Shown here piece by piece: positions 15,771 to 24,018 of a stretch of DNA of 36,823 nt. The notes under the pieces are model-generated. The model did not search any database, was not told the origin of the DNA, and saw nothing but the letters and a program-made list of their open reading frames with translations. The stretch comes from an uncultured Bacilli bacterium (GTDB lineage: Bacteria; Bacillota_I; Bacilli_A; RF39; UBA660): assembly GCA_934098375.1 (NCBI GenBank), contig CAKOOC010000010.1, forward strand, positions 1-36,823. The letters are read 5' to 3'. The position numbers and the translations under genes were made by a program. Position 1 is the first letter of the stretch, and the number at the start of each line of letters is the position of its first letter.

Positions 15771-16602
15771 AAAATATAATTAACGGTTTAATTTCATTAT
15801 CTTTATATTTTTGATAAATCGCGATGTCTTTATCTAAATACTTGAATAAAACATATTCATCATTCATTTCTAATCTTTGACCATTTTGAATTTTAAAAAG
15901 TAGTTTTTCGTTAGTATTAACAATTTTACAATTTAGAATTTCTTCAGGTTTTAACATTTTAAAGTTTCCTTTTTCAATTTCTTCTAAGGTATAACTATCA
16001 TTTATAGTAAATTTATCTAAACTGATTCTTTCTAAAGATGTCATGGTTCCATAAGTATTTAAAGAGGCACCAATATCTCTAATAAGAGCTCTTATATAAG
16101 TTCCTTTGGATACTTTTGTTTTTATAGTAATAATATCATTTGTTATATTTAATAATTCAAGAGAATATATTGTGCACATTCTTTCAGGTAACGTAACTTC
16201 AATATTGTTTCTGGCATATTCATATAACTTTTTGCCATCTTTTTTGACGGCCGAATATAAGGGAACTGTTTGCTTGTAAGTTTTAACAAAACTATTAAGA
16301 GCTTCTTTTAGTTTTGATTCATCAATGGTATAATTTTCTTCTTTTAAAATTTGGCCAGTAATATCTAGAGTATCTGTAAGTAAGCCTAATTTAAAGGAAG
16401 TAATATATTCTTTATCGTGATTAACTAAAACATTACAAAGTTTGGTGCATTTTCCAACTAAACAGACTAAAACACCAGTAGCCATAGGATCAAGCGTTCC
16501 AATATGACCAATTTTTTTAGTATGTAATATTTTATTTAATCTATTAATAACATCCCTACTGGTGAAGCCTTTTTCTTTATTTACAATTATTGCCCCATTC
16601 AT
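15769..16602 (-). CDS. truB: tRNA pseudouridine(55) synthase
   Basis: Makes pseudouridine 55 in the T-loop of tRNAs. N-terminal NKEKGFTSRDV, then GHIGTLDPMATGVL with the catalytic Asp at residue 38, and SKGTYIRALIRDIG further on are all diagnostic for TruB. The C-terminal PUA-like part is short; 277 aa is slightly below the usual ~300. It lies 7 bases after the GNAT-like gene. It is the last gene of the large operon that begins at rimP, and a terminator overlaps its stop. Confidence 0.96.
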   Translation of the reverse strand: MNGAIIVNKEKGFTSRDVINRLNKILHTKKIGHIGTLDPMATGVLVCLVGKCTKLCNVLVNHDKEYITSFKLGLLTDTLDITGQILKEENYTIDESKLKEALNSFVKTYKQTVPLYSAVKKDGKKLYEYARNNIEVTLPERMCTIYSLELLNITNDIITIKTKVSKGTYIRALIRDIGASLNTYGTMTSLERISLDKFTINDSYTLEEIEKGNFKMLKPEEILNCKIVNTNEKLLFKIQNGQRLEMNDEYVLFKYLDKDIAIYQKYKDNEIKPLIIF

Positions 16603-16609
16603 AATTTAC

Positions 16610-17155
16610 CTAAAATTTATGAATTGTTTCAATGGTTTTAAGATTTTCTTTAACGCTTTCAAATTCTAATATTCTACCTAACTCCATTAAATAACTTACA
16701 CTTTTGGGAATATTCATAATTACTTCATTTACATTATTCGCTTTAAAATATGCTTCTAGGGCGGTTTTTAATTCAGCACTTAAACATTTTGAACCAGGAG
16801 TGAGAAAGCACTGACGATATTGAGGCCTAATATATAACTGATATAACTGACCATAAGTATCTGTACTTTCATCTTCTAAACGCATGCTTAATATATCTAA
16901 AAGAGCTAAGCCATAAACTTCTCCAGTTTCATTCATAATGGCGAACGCAACGGTATTAAAGTAATTATTTTCATATAGTTCATAAATATCTCTCTTAGCT
17001 TCGTTATTAGCATAACTAAAACGTTCTCTTAATTTTTTTACTGGTATTTTTTCAATCCAATCAGGTCCCACAACATCTTGATAATGATGAACAAGCATAT
17101 CAGTAATTAAACCTTTATGCTGTTCATCAGTTATGTTTTTTAAATGTAATTTCAT
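16610..17155 (-). CDS. GNAT-like protein inside the rbfA-truB operon
   Basis: 181 aa. Weak but coherent GNAT features: AFAIMNETGEVYGLALLDIL (paired strands), then QLYQLYIRPQYRQ, which resembles the beta-4 plus acetyl-CoA loop of acetyltransferases. A strand (VIMNIPKS) and a helix follow, as in the C-terminal GNAT half. The pyrophosphate-binding R/Q-x-x-G-x-G/A motif is not clearly preserved (TPGSKCLSAELK), so activity is uncertain. It occupies the position between rbfA and truB where Bacillus-type operons carry other genes, which suggests a translation-related substrate. Other possibility: a degenerate GNAT fold with a binding role. Confidence 0.6.
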   Translation of the reverse strand: MKLHLKNITDEQHKGLITDMLVHHYQDVVGPDWIEKIPVKKLRERFSYANNEAKRDIYELYENNYFNTVAFAIMNETGEVYGLALLDILSMRLEDESTDTYGQLYQLYIRPQYRQCFLTPGSKCLSAELKTALEAYFKANNVNEVIMNIPKSVSYLMELGRILEFESVKENLKTIETIHKF

Positions 17156-17172
17156 AAATCCCCCTATTAAAA

Positions 17173-17517
17173 TTATTTTTCGTTATGAATTTCTTCAATT
17201 ATTTCATCGATGTGCTCACCATATTCAGTAGATTCATCATAAACAAATCTAAGTTCTGGTGTCGTTCTTAAGTCTATTCTTTTAGCTAGTTCAGTTCTTA
17301 AAAAACTACTAGCATTTTTTAGTTCTTCTTGAATAGTTATTTTATCATAGTCACCTAAATAAGTATAATACACTTTAGCAAGTGATAAATCATTAGTAAC
17401 TTTTGCACCTATTATTGTGACACTTTTTAGAATTTCATTGTGAACTTCTTCATAAAATATCTGAGATAATTCTCTAGTTATTTGAGATGAAATTCTTTCT
17501 ATTTTTATATTACTCAT
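17173..17517 (-). CDS. rbfA: Ribosome-binding factor A
   Basis: Late 30S maturation factor that binds near helix 1 of 16S rRNA. It shows the KH-like single-domain pattern: RISSQITRELSQI at the start, VTNDLSLAKVYYTYLG in the middle and LRTTPELRFVYDESTEYGEHID near the end. The length of 114 aa is typical. Its ATG shares one base with the infB stop (TAATG), so reinitiation is likely. Confidence 0.95.
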   Translation of the reverse strand: MSNIKIERISSQITRELSQIFYEEVHNEILKSVTIIGAKVTNDLSLAKVYYTYLGDYDKITIQEELKNASSFLRTELAKRIDLRTTPELRFVYDESTEYGEHIDEIIEEIHNEK

Positions 17518-19616
17518 TATCTTTTAACCTCTACCATTTCATAAGTTTCAAAAACATCTTTTTCTTTGATATCATTAAAGTTTTCAATAGTGATACCACA
17601 TTCAAAACCACTTTTTACTTCTTTAACAGTATCTTTTTCTCTTTGAAGTGATGAAATAATACCGTCATAGATAATAACGCCATCACGAATAATTCTTACT
17701 TTAGATTTATTTTTAATAATACCAGATGTTACCATAACTCCGGCAATAGTTCCAACTTTACTAAATTTAAATAGTTTTCTAACTTCTGCATTACCGGTAA
17801 CTTTTTCTTCAAATTCAGGGTCTAGCATACCTTTCATAGCAGCTTCCATTTCTTCTACTAACTTATATATGATTTGATATAGTCTAATTTCAACTTCATA
17901 TTGTTTTGCAACATCTTTAGTGATAGCTGATGGAATAACATTAAAGCCGATAACAATAGCATTTGATGCGTTAGCAAGAACGATATCACTTTCGGTAATA
18001 GTTCCGATGCCACTTCTAATAACTTTGATTTTGACGCCTTCAACATTTATTTTTTCTAAAGCATTTTTAACGGCTTCTTCACTACCGCGAACGTCACATT
18101 TTAAGACAACATTAATTTCTTTAGTACCACTTTGGATTTTATTAAATAAATCATCAAATGATACAGCGGCTTTGATTTGTTTTTTATTTTTAGCTAAATC
18201 TAGACGTTTTTCGGCGATTTCACGAGCAGTTTTTTCTGATTCAAAAGCCATAAATTTATCGCCAGCAGATGGATTATCATTTAGTCCAGTAATTTCAACG
18301 GGAGTACTTGGCCCAGCAGATAAAATGTTTTCACCTTTATCATTTTTTAGAGTTCTTACTTTACCATAAGAAACACCAACTACAATAGGATCTCCTAAAC
18401 GAAGTGTACCATTTTGAATTAATAAGGATGCAACACCGCCAATATTTTTATCGATACGAGATTCAATAACGGTACCAACAGCATATCTATTAGGGTTTGC
18501 TTTTAATTCAGATACCTCGGCAATAGCTAAAACAGTTTCTAATAATTCATCAACACCCATACCAGTTTTGGCAGAGATGTTTACAAATGGAATGTTTCCA
18601 CCCCAACTTTCAGGAACAATATTTAAAGCTGCCATTTCTTCCATTATTTTATCTGGATGAGCATCTGGTTTATCCATTTTATTTACGGCAACAACGATAG
18701 GAACGTCAGCTGATAAAGCATGATCAACAGCTTCTTTAGTTTGTGGCATTACTCCATCATCAGCAGCAACTACAATAATAACAATATCAGTTACACTAGC
18801 GCCTCTTGCTCTCATTTCGGTAAAAGCAGCATGTCCTGGTGTATCAATAAAACTAATCTTTTTACCATTATAATCTATTTGATAGGCACCGATAGCTTGC
18901 GTAATTCCACCAGCTTCTCCTTCGGCTACATTAGATTTTCTAATATAGTCTAAAAGAGTTGTTTTACCATGGTCAACGTGTCCCATAACAGTTATTACAG
19001 GAGGTCTAGCTATTAAATCTTTAGGATCATCAACAATTTCATATTCTTCAAAATTAGTTATATCTTGAGTTTCACTTTTCTTTAGAGTTTTGCCATATTC
19101 AAGAGAAACTATCTCAGCTGTTTCAAAATCGATAGCTTGATTCATATTAAGCATAGTACCTAACATCATTAACTTTTTAATAATATCGGTAGGACTAATA
19201 TTTAATTCATCAGCAAGATCTTTAACAGTCATGCCTTCATTATAAACAATGATATTTTCATCTTCAGCATTAGTGCTTAATTTATCTTTATGTTTATACA
19301 TAGCTTTTTTCTTATTTAAATAGTCAATATTATCCTTATTAGAAATATTTTTTTTCTTTTTTAATTTTTGTTTATTTTCACTAATTTTAACGCTGTCTCC
19401 TAAAATTTCATCAACAGCATCATCTAAAGCGTCCATTTCTTCAAAATTAGTTTCATCATTTGTACTTATTAGATTCATTACATTATCTAACATTACTATA
19501 TCATCATCGTTTAAAATGTAATCAGAATTTGTGGCTTTAATACCTAACTCCTTACATTTTATTAATACTTCTTGGACTGTAAAGTTCATATCGTTTGCGT
19601 ATTCTTTAATACTCAT
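17517..19616 (-). CDS. infB: Translation initiation factor IF-2
   Basis: GTPase that places fMet-tRNA on the 30S subunit. Two IF2-N-type helical segments (about 1-50 and 125-180) flank a Lys-rich linker. The G domain starts at about 205: G1 GHVDHGKT (212-219), then DTPGHAAF and NKMD. Domains II to IV follow, with the fMet-tRNA-binding C-terminal domain. At 699 aa it is close to Bacillus IF-2, with a short linker. It lies 18 bases after ylxR; the L7Ae-like ylxQ usually found between ylxR and infB is absent. Confidence 0.97.
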   Translation of the reverse strand: MSIKEYANDMNFTVQEVLIKCKELGIKATNSDYILNDDDIVMLDNVMNLISTNDETNFEEMDALDDAVDEILGDSVKISENKQKLKKKKNISNKDNIDYLNKKKAMYKHKDKLSTNAEDENIIVYNEGMTVKDLADELNISPTDIIKKLMMLGTMLNMNQAIDFETAEIVSLEYGKTLKKSETQDITNFEEYEIVDDPKDLIARPPVITVMGHVDHGKTTLLDYIRKSNVAEGEAGGITQAIGAYQIDYNGKKISFIDTPGHAAFTEMRARGASVTDIVIIVVAADDGVMPQTKEAVDHALSADVPIVVAVNKMDKPDAHPDKIMEEMAALNIVPESWGGNIPFVNISAKTGMGVDELLETVLAIAEVSELKANPNRYAVGTVIESRIDKNIGGVASLLIQNGTLRLGDPIVVGVSYGKVRTLKNDKGENILSAGPSTPVEITGLNDNPSAGDKFMAFESEKTAREIAEKRLDLAKNKKQIKAAVSFDDLFNKIQSGTKEINVVLKCDVRGSEEAVKNALEKINVEGVKIKVIRSGIGTITESDIVLANASNAIVIGFNVIPSAITKDVAKQYEVEIRLYQIIYKLVEEMEAAMKGMLDPEFEEKVTGNAEVRKLFKFSKVGTIAGVMVTSGIIKNKSKVRIIRDGVIIYDGIISSLQREKDTVKEVKSGFECGITIENFNDIKEKDVFETYEMVEVKR

Positions 19617-19634
19617 AAGATACCTTCTTTCTTT

Positions 19635-19889
19635 TTATATATTTTTTAATAATTCATCGTAAATACTATCATCTATCTCTGTTTCAAATATATGATTTAA
19701 AATCTTTTTCTTGCGTGCTTCGTTTATAACACTTTCTTCTTTTTTTAAATAACACCCTTTACCATTTTGTTTACCTGTAGGATCAACACTAACAGTGCCT
19801 TCATAATAAACGATTCTAATTAATTCTTTTTTAGGTAATTTTTCATGGGTTAGCACACATGAGCGCATAGGAATTTTTTTAGTTTTCAT
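19635..19889 (-). CDS. ylxR: YlxR-family nucleic-acid-binding protein (RnpM)
   Basis: 84 aa. The family signature MRSCVLTHEKLPKKELIRIV and the GKGCYLKKEE loop are clear (DUF448/YlxR). In Bacillus YlxR has been reported as an RNase P modulator (RnpM). It normally sits between nusA and infB, as here. The ATG overlaps the last 11 bases of nusA. The C-terminal helix (residues ~55-84) is a little longer than in minimal members. Confidence 0.92.
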   Translation of the reverse strand: MKTKKIPMRSCVLTHEKLPKKELIRIVYYEGTVSVDPTGKQNGKGCYLKKEESVINEARKKKILNHIFETEIDDSIYDELLKNI

Positions 19890-20997
19890 TTCCTTCTTTA
19901 TTAACCTCTTCTAAAGTTTTAACATTTATTCTAAATTTAGTAAGTTTACTAGCAAGTTTAATGTTAATTCCTTTTTTACCGATGGCAAGTGATAGATTAT
20001 CATCATTAACAATAGCAAGGGCTTCCCTATTTTTAGTATTATCTATAATATTTACGATAACATTTTGAGCAGGACTTAATGCGTTAGCAATAAAGGTGCT
20101 TTCATCTTCATCATATTTTATTAAGTCTACTTTTTCGCCATTAAGTTCACTTAAAATTGCACCAATACGAGAACCTTTTTCGCCGATACAAGTTCCGATA
20201 GGATCAATTCTATCATCAGTTGAATATACAGCAACTTTGCTTCTTACTCCTGGCTCACGAGCGACACCATATAAAACGATAGTGCCATTTTGAAGTTCAG
20301 GAATTTCACTTTCAAATAGTCTTTTTACAAAACCGGTATTTTTTCTTGAACAAAGGATTAGTGGTCCTTTAGTGGTTGCTTCAATTTTTTGTAAGTATAC
20401 TTTAATACTTGATCCCATTTTAACTGTTTCGCCGGGAATCATTTCGGATTTAGGTAATATTCCTCTGGTGCGGCCTAAATCAATATAATAATTTTTATTA
20501 TCTTCCATAGCAAGTAAGCCAACCATAATTTCATCTTGCTTATTTTCAAATTCAGCAATGATACTATTTCTTTCAGCTTCTCTTATTTTTTGCGTTAAAA
20601 CTTGTTTAGCAGTTGAAGCGGCAACTCTACCAAAATCATGGGGAGTAACTTCTTCTTCAATAGTTTCGCCTACTTTAATGCCGGGAACTTTTAAAACCGC
20701 GTCTTCAAGTAATATTTGAGCATCTTCAGGAATTTCTGGTTCAGTGTATGTTATATTTCCTTCATCATCAACTACTTCTTCTCCATCAATGTAATCATCA
20801 ACAACAACTAAATATGAAAATACTTTAATATCGCCAGTTTCTCTATTAATTGTAACTTTAACATTTGTTTTGGAATTAAAGTTCTTTTTATATGCAGTTA
20901 TAAGGGCTTGCTCCATCGCATCGAATACGATATCTTCACTTATTCCTTTTTCAGCAGTTATGTTTTTTACTGCTTTAATAAATTCTTTACCATTCAT
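19879..20997 (-). CDS. nusA: Transcription termination/antitermination factor NusA
   Basis: RNA polymerase-binding factor that modulates pausing, termination and antitermination. The N-terminal domain (MNGKEFIKAVKNI..) is followed by an S1 domain at about 130-200 and two KH domains with GTCIGEKGSRI and LAIGKKGINIKLA. The length of 372 aa matches the short Gram-positive form without the acidic repeats of Escherichia coli. It starts one base after the rimP stop. Products of this operon could feed back on the leader hairpin at 21271-21298; that is speculative. Confidence 0.96.
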   Translation of the reverse strand: MNGKEFIKAVKNITAEKGISEDIVFDAMEQALITAYKKNFNSKTNVKVTINRETGDIKVFSYLVVVDDYIDGEEVVDDEGNITYTEPEIPEDAQILLEDAVLKVPGIKVGETIEEEVTPHDFGRVAASTAKQVLTQKIREAERNSIIAEFENKQDEIMVGLLAMEDNKNYYIDLGRTRGILPKSEMIPGETVKMGSSIKVYLQKIEATTKGPLILCSRKNTGFVKRLFESEIPELQNGTIVLYGVAREPGVRSKVAVYSTDDRIDPIGTCIGEKGSRIGAILSELNGEKVDLIKYDEDESTFIANALSPAQNVIVNIIDNTKNREALAIVNDDNLSLAIGKKGINIKLASKLTKFRINVKTLEEVNKEGNEN

Positions 20998-20998
20998 A

Positions 20999-21253
20999 CT
21001 AATTTCCTCTTTCTTTGCTTGATATATCTAAGATATATTCTTCATCAATTAAATCATGTTCATCCAATATAGGATTAATAATGTTAGTTGCTTCAACTAT
21101 AGCATCTAAATCTAAACCATTTACTCTATCAAGTACGATCTTTAAGAAATGATAATTATTTTCTAATACATAATCGATACTATCAACAGTAATGTCTAAC
21201 TCTGCCATTGGCTTTTCAATTAATTCTTTTATTTCTTCTAATATCTTTTGCAT
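20999..21253 (-). CDS. rimP: Short RimP: N-terminal domain only
   Basis: 30S maturation factor by position (directly before nusA) and by its N-terminal domain: a leading helix, then VDSIDYVLENNYHFLKIVLDRV, LDLDAIVEATNIINPILDEHDLIDEEYILDIS as split strands and helices. Normal RimP has about 150 aa, with a C-terminal SH3-like domain after the DISSPG turn. Here the protein ends at ISSKERGN, residue 84, just where that domain should begin. The next base begins nusA, so no remnant of the second domain remains. The AGGAGG SD sits unusually close (3 bases) to the ATG. Confidence 0.8.
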   Translation of the reverse strand: MQKILEEIKELIEKPMAELDITVDSIDYVLENNYHFLKIVLDRVNGLDLDAIVEATNIINPILDEHDLIDEEYILDISSKERGN

Positions 21254-21270
21254 AAACCTCCTATTAGCAT

Positions 21271-21298
21271 AAATAAAAGTGGGAATATCTGCCCACTT
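21271..21298 (-). promoter_or_regulatory. Leader hairpin (possible attenuator) before rimP-nusA
   Basis: 7-bp GC-rich stem AAGTGGG/CCCACTT (21277-21283 with 21292-21298), 8-base loop. On the minus strand TTTTATTT follows. It lies between the promoter and the rimP start, where it could act as an intrinsic attenuator. Confidence 0.6.
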
Positions 21299-21312
21299 AA
21301 ATCTGTATAAAT

Positions 21313-21341
21313 ATTATAACACCTAGATAAATATATGTAAA
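21313..21341 (-). promoter_or_regulatory. Promoter of the rimP-nusA-infB-truB operon
   Basis: -35 TTTACA (21336-21341), 17-base spacer, -10 TATAAT (21313-21318) in the extended form GTGTTATAAT. The best promoter in the window after the T-box one. Confidence 0.8.
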
Positions 21342-21592
21342 GAATGAATTTGTCGTTATCCTGCTTTGTCTTCTAATTTGTATTATAAAATAAATTTGAC
21401 CTAAAGAACAACTTTTTTCTAGAATCTACATTTTGTCAGCGCTGCCAAAATGGTCTAGTGCATCAAGTGTTTTTTGACAATACAATTAAATATTATATTT
21501 AAATGGTATAAATAATAATCATTAACGTATTAACCATCACATGATATAGCCAACAGTTTTGGCTATGTTAAATAAAGCTTTTATTATGCACC
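21342..21592. other. Non-coding interval with inverted repeats
   Basis: About 250 bases between the rimP promoter and the sipW terminator hold no ORF I can support. Visible structure: a 12+12 inverted repeat at 21429-21452 (arms CATTTTGTCAGC and GCTGCCAAAATG, one mismatch per arm pair) with CTAGA/TCTAG outside it, and an 8-bp hairpin ATAGCCAA/TTGGCTAT (21546-21553 with 21559-21566). There is also a TATAAT on the minus strand at 21382-21387 and a TTGACA on the plus strand at 21474-21479 without a good partner. Role unknown. Confidence 0.5.
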
Positions 21593-21625
21593 AAAAAAAC
21601 TTGATTACCAAATTGATAACCAAGT
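21593..21625 (-). terminator. Terminator of the sipW-like gene
   Basis: 9-bp stem with one G-U (21599-21607 with 21617-21625), 9-base loop, then seven T on the minus strand. Confidence 0.8.
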
Positions 21626-21646
21626 AACTTACTAAAAAATAAATAT

Positions 21647-22474
21647 TTACCACTCAAATTTATTTTCATTATCTTTGTTGTTATTTATACTACTTTCTTT
21701 TTCGGATGATGCAATATTTTCATTATCTTTAATATCATCTTTTAAATCATTGATTTGATTTATATAGTTATTCTTTTTTATTTTTTCAAGAGTTTCATTT
21801 AATTCCTTATTTGTTTCAAGGGTCATTTTATCTTTAGCACTTTTTTCTCCATTATTATTTTTATCATCAGGAATTTTCTCGGCTGTTTTTTTAGTAGCTA
21901 GTAATTTTATTAATTTAATAATATCATATACTATAACACCCATGGCTGGAAGTAATACAACTAGAAACCATCCCATTCTTGTTGATAAGAAGAATTGAAC
22001 TCTACCAAGCTGAGGAAATCTTAATATAACTTTACCAATTACATTTTCAAATTTGGCAGTATCACTATCAATGGCAGGGTTCCAGTCACCTTTGGTTACG
22101 TATTCATATTTGCCATTAACTAGTTTAATATCAACAACTCTATGAGTAACTGTTAAGTCTTTACTAATACTTGCAGTAGATTTAAAGGTAATGACGTCAC
22201 CAACTTTTATAGATGAAGGATCACTTACACTAGAATCTAATACAACATCATATACCCTAATGTTTGGTTCCATAGATCCACTTACAATTGTATACAATGA
22301 TAGTTTTGGCTCATAATTAGGATCATTACTTAATTTTTTAGCTGATACTAAATAATAAACTAAAAATATACCAACTAAAACTAATATTACTAATAAAGCA
22401 GATGAAATAATTTTACCAACATAATCAAAAGCTTTAGCTATTTTTTTATATCTTTGTTTTGCACTCTCGCTCAT
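21647..22474 (-). CDS. sipW: SipW-type (ER-type) signal peptidase I with long charged tail
   Basis: 275 aa. Membrane segment at about 22-44. The ER-type catalytic pattern is clear: SGSMEP with nucleophile Ser67, THRVVDI with His111 (His instead of Lys as general base) and TKGDWNP with Asp130. A second membrane segment spans about 168-190. In Bacillus SipW specifically matures TasA and TapA, and two TasA-like genes lie directly upstream here. The last ~80 residues are a Lys/Glu/Asn-rich, probably cytoplasmic tail not found in typical SipW (about 190 aa). The start has GAGGGTG. It has its own promoter and terminator. Confidence 0.9.
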   Translation of the reverse strand: MSESAKQRYKKIAKAFDYVGKIISSALLVILVLVGIFLVYYLVSAKKLSNDPNYEPKLSLYTIVSGSMEPNIRVYDVVLDSSVSDPSSIKVGDVITFKSTASISKDLTVTHRVVDIKLVNGKYEYVTKGDWNPAIDSDTAKFENVIGKVILRFPQLGRVQFFLSTRMGWFLVVLLPAMGVIVYDIIKLIKLLATKKTAEKIPDDKNNNGEKSAKDKMTLETNKELNETLEKIKKNNYINQINDLKDDIKDNENIASSEKESSINNNKDNENKFEW

Positions 22475-22498
22475 ATGACACCCTCGTATTCTATAAGT

Positions 22499-22527
22499 AT
22501 TATATAATAGAGGGAAAAAAAGTGCAA
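22499..22527 (-). promoter_or_regulatory. Promoter of the sipW-like gene
   Basis: -35 TTGCAC (22522-22527), exact 17-base spacer, -10 TATAAT (22499-22504). It lies directly after the terminator of the TasA-like pair, so sipW can be expressed separately. Confidence 0.75.
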
Positions 22528-22554
22528 TAAAAAAAGGTCATAATTATTGACCTT
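22527..22554 (-). terminator. Terminator of the TasA-like gene pair
   Basis: 7-bp stem AAGGTCA/TGACCTT (22534-22540 with 22548-22554), 7-base loop, then seven T on the minus strand. Confidence 0.85.
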
Positions 22555-22567
22555 AATTTTTCTTCTA

Positions 22568-23284
22568 TTATTGTAATGCGTTTGCAGCAGCACCAGAAGA
22601 AATAGCTATATGACCTTTAAAATCTTTATTTCTATCATTATCTTGAGGTTTATTGCTATCTAGGAAATAAAGTTCTACAGTATATTCATGAACTGTATCT
22701 GTTTGTCCGTGTGTGAATGTACCAGTTCCTAGTTTTACACCTTTAACAACTGTGGTAGTACCATCGTTATTAGTTAAAGTTACATCAGATGTGTCAGTAC
22801 CACTTGGAACATAAACTGTAGCTGATGCAGCAGAACCAGTTGCTTCTGAGCCAATAAGTTTAGCTGATATTGATGTTGGTGTGCCAGTAGCACTAGGGAT
22901 AGTTGCTGGATTATCATTAGTAAATGTAGAATTATCAACAATTAAATAAATATCATAAGTAAAATCTTTATCAGTATTATTACTTTGAGTTAATTTAAAT
23001 GTTTTAGTAATGATTGCATTATCAGTTGTCATTTCATTAACTTGTTGTCCATCACCTTTTGTATACATTAAGCCTTTTGGCTGAATACCAGATTTTTCTA
23101 GATTTGCTCCATTGTCACTATCAAAGAATAGTTCAATTAGCGCAGATTTAGCATTTACAATTGATGGATCAGAACCGTCGACTGATGATGAGAAGTATGC
23201 AAATGTTGCACCGATTACAGCTACTAATAATGTTGCGATTGCTATAACTGTTAATAATAATGTATTATTTCTATTATCTTTCAT
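22568..23284 (-). CDS. TasA/camelysin-like secreted surface protein 2 (SipW substrate)
   Basis: 238 aa. The N-terminus is the SipW-type signal: a charged start, a hydrophobic core (~9-26) and the hallmark GATFAYF at about 25-31, with cleavage expected just after. The mature part has many short Thr/Asn/Asp/Gly-rich strands, as in the jelly-roll TasA/CalY fold that forms fibres by donor-strand exchange. It has no Cys. The first ~30 residues are nearly identical to its upstream neighbour, while the mature regions have diverged strongly. It is second in a two-gene unit, 23 bases after its paralogue, with an AAAGGAGGA SD. Confidence 0.85.
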   Translation of the reverse strand: MKDNRNNTLLLTVIAIATLLVAVIGATFAYFSSSVDGSDPSIVNAKSALIELFFDSDNGANLEKSGIQPKGLMYTKGDGQQVNEMTTDNAIITKTFKLTQSNNTDKDFTYDIYLIVDNSTFTNDNPATIPSATGTPTSISAKLIGSEATGSAASATVYVPSGTDTSDVTLTNNDGTTTVVKGVKLGTGTFTHGQTDTVHEYTVELYFLDSNKPQDNDRNKDFKGHIAISSGAAANALQ

Positions 23285-23307
23285 TTTCGTCCTCCTTTTC
23301 TAATTTG

Positions 23308-23958
23308 TTAAGCTTCTCTTACTGAAACTGTTCCAGTAAATTCTTTGTCTTGATCAGTGTTTTGGTTTGTACCTGTTTCTGGGAAGTAAATAGTTAATAA
23401 ATATATATGTGATTGTGTTTGTGTTCCTTCAACAAATTTACCATTTCCAAAAATTACTTCGCCTGTACCGGTAACTGTTATTGGGGTTTGTTCAGTTATT
23501 TCTGGCACTAAATTTGCTGTATTAGTATCTGTTGTAGTAACTAACTGATCTGCTGCACAAGATGCATCGCCATACTTTGTTAAACATACTTTAGTTTCCC
23601 CAGTTACACGGGTAAGTGTATACTTTAAAGCACCAGAACTAAAACCATTTTGTACTTTCATATATAAAGTATAATTAACATCATTTGTCATAACAGTGCC
23701 AACTTTTGTATCATTAGTAAAACTAATTACTTTTGTATCCCATGCTTCTGCTTTTGGATAAATGTTTGCTAATTTAACATAAGATCCTTTTAAAGATAAT
23801 GATGTTGCATCTCCAGATTTAATAATCAAGGCTGAGCTTTGATCCCTGTATCTTGTTTGTGCAGTGAAGTATGCGAATGTTGCACCTGCTACGGCTACTA
23901 ATAATGTTGCAATACCGATAACTGTTAAAAGTATAGTATTGTTTCTTCCTTCCTTCAT
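23308..23958 (-). CDS. TasA/camelysin-like secreted surface protein 1 (SipW substrate)
   Basis: 216 aa. The same SipW-type signal (LLVAVAGATFAYF) is followed by a mature domain rich in Thr, Val, Lys and Asn strands. Unlike its paralogue it has two Cys (~124 and 134, in VCLTKYGDASC) that could form a small disulfide loop outside the cell. The pattern SVREA at the end and the DKEFTGTV strand match the final strand of the TasA-like fold. AAAGGAGG precedes the ATG. It is the promoter-proximal gene of the pair, behind the promoter at 23986-24014 with phased TGAAAA repeats upstream. Confidence 0.85.
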   Translation of the reverse strand: MKEGRNNTILLTVIGIATLLVAVAGATFAYFTAQTRYRDQSSALIIKSGDATSLSLKGSYVKLANIYPKAEAWDTKVISFTNDTKVGTVMTNDVNYTLYMKVQNGFSSGALKYTLTRVTGETKVCLTKYGDASCAADQLVTTTDTNTANLVPEITEQTPITVTGTGEVIFGNGKFVEGTQTQSHIYLLTIYFPETGTNQNTDQDKEFTGTVSVREA

Positions 23959-23985
23959 TTTTATATCCTCCTTTACTATATTTCA

Positions 23986-24014
23986 ATAATAACATTTTGC
24001 AATTTATAAATCAA
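23986..24014 (-). promoter_or_regulatory. Promoter of the TasA-like gene pair
   Basis: -35 TTGATT (24009-24014), 17-base spacer, -10 TATTAT (23986-23991) with TGT in front (extended). Weaker than consensus, as expected for an activated promoter. Confidence 0.7.
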
Positions 24015-24018
24015 TATG

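Noticed and set aside
17920..18369. 149-codon plus-strand ORF opposite infB
   Set aside because: Shadow of a conserved gene in another frame, with no SD.
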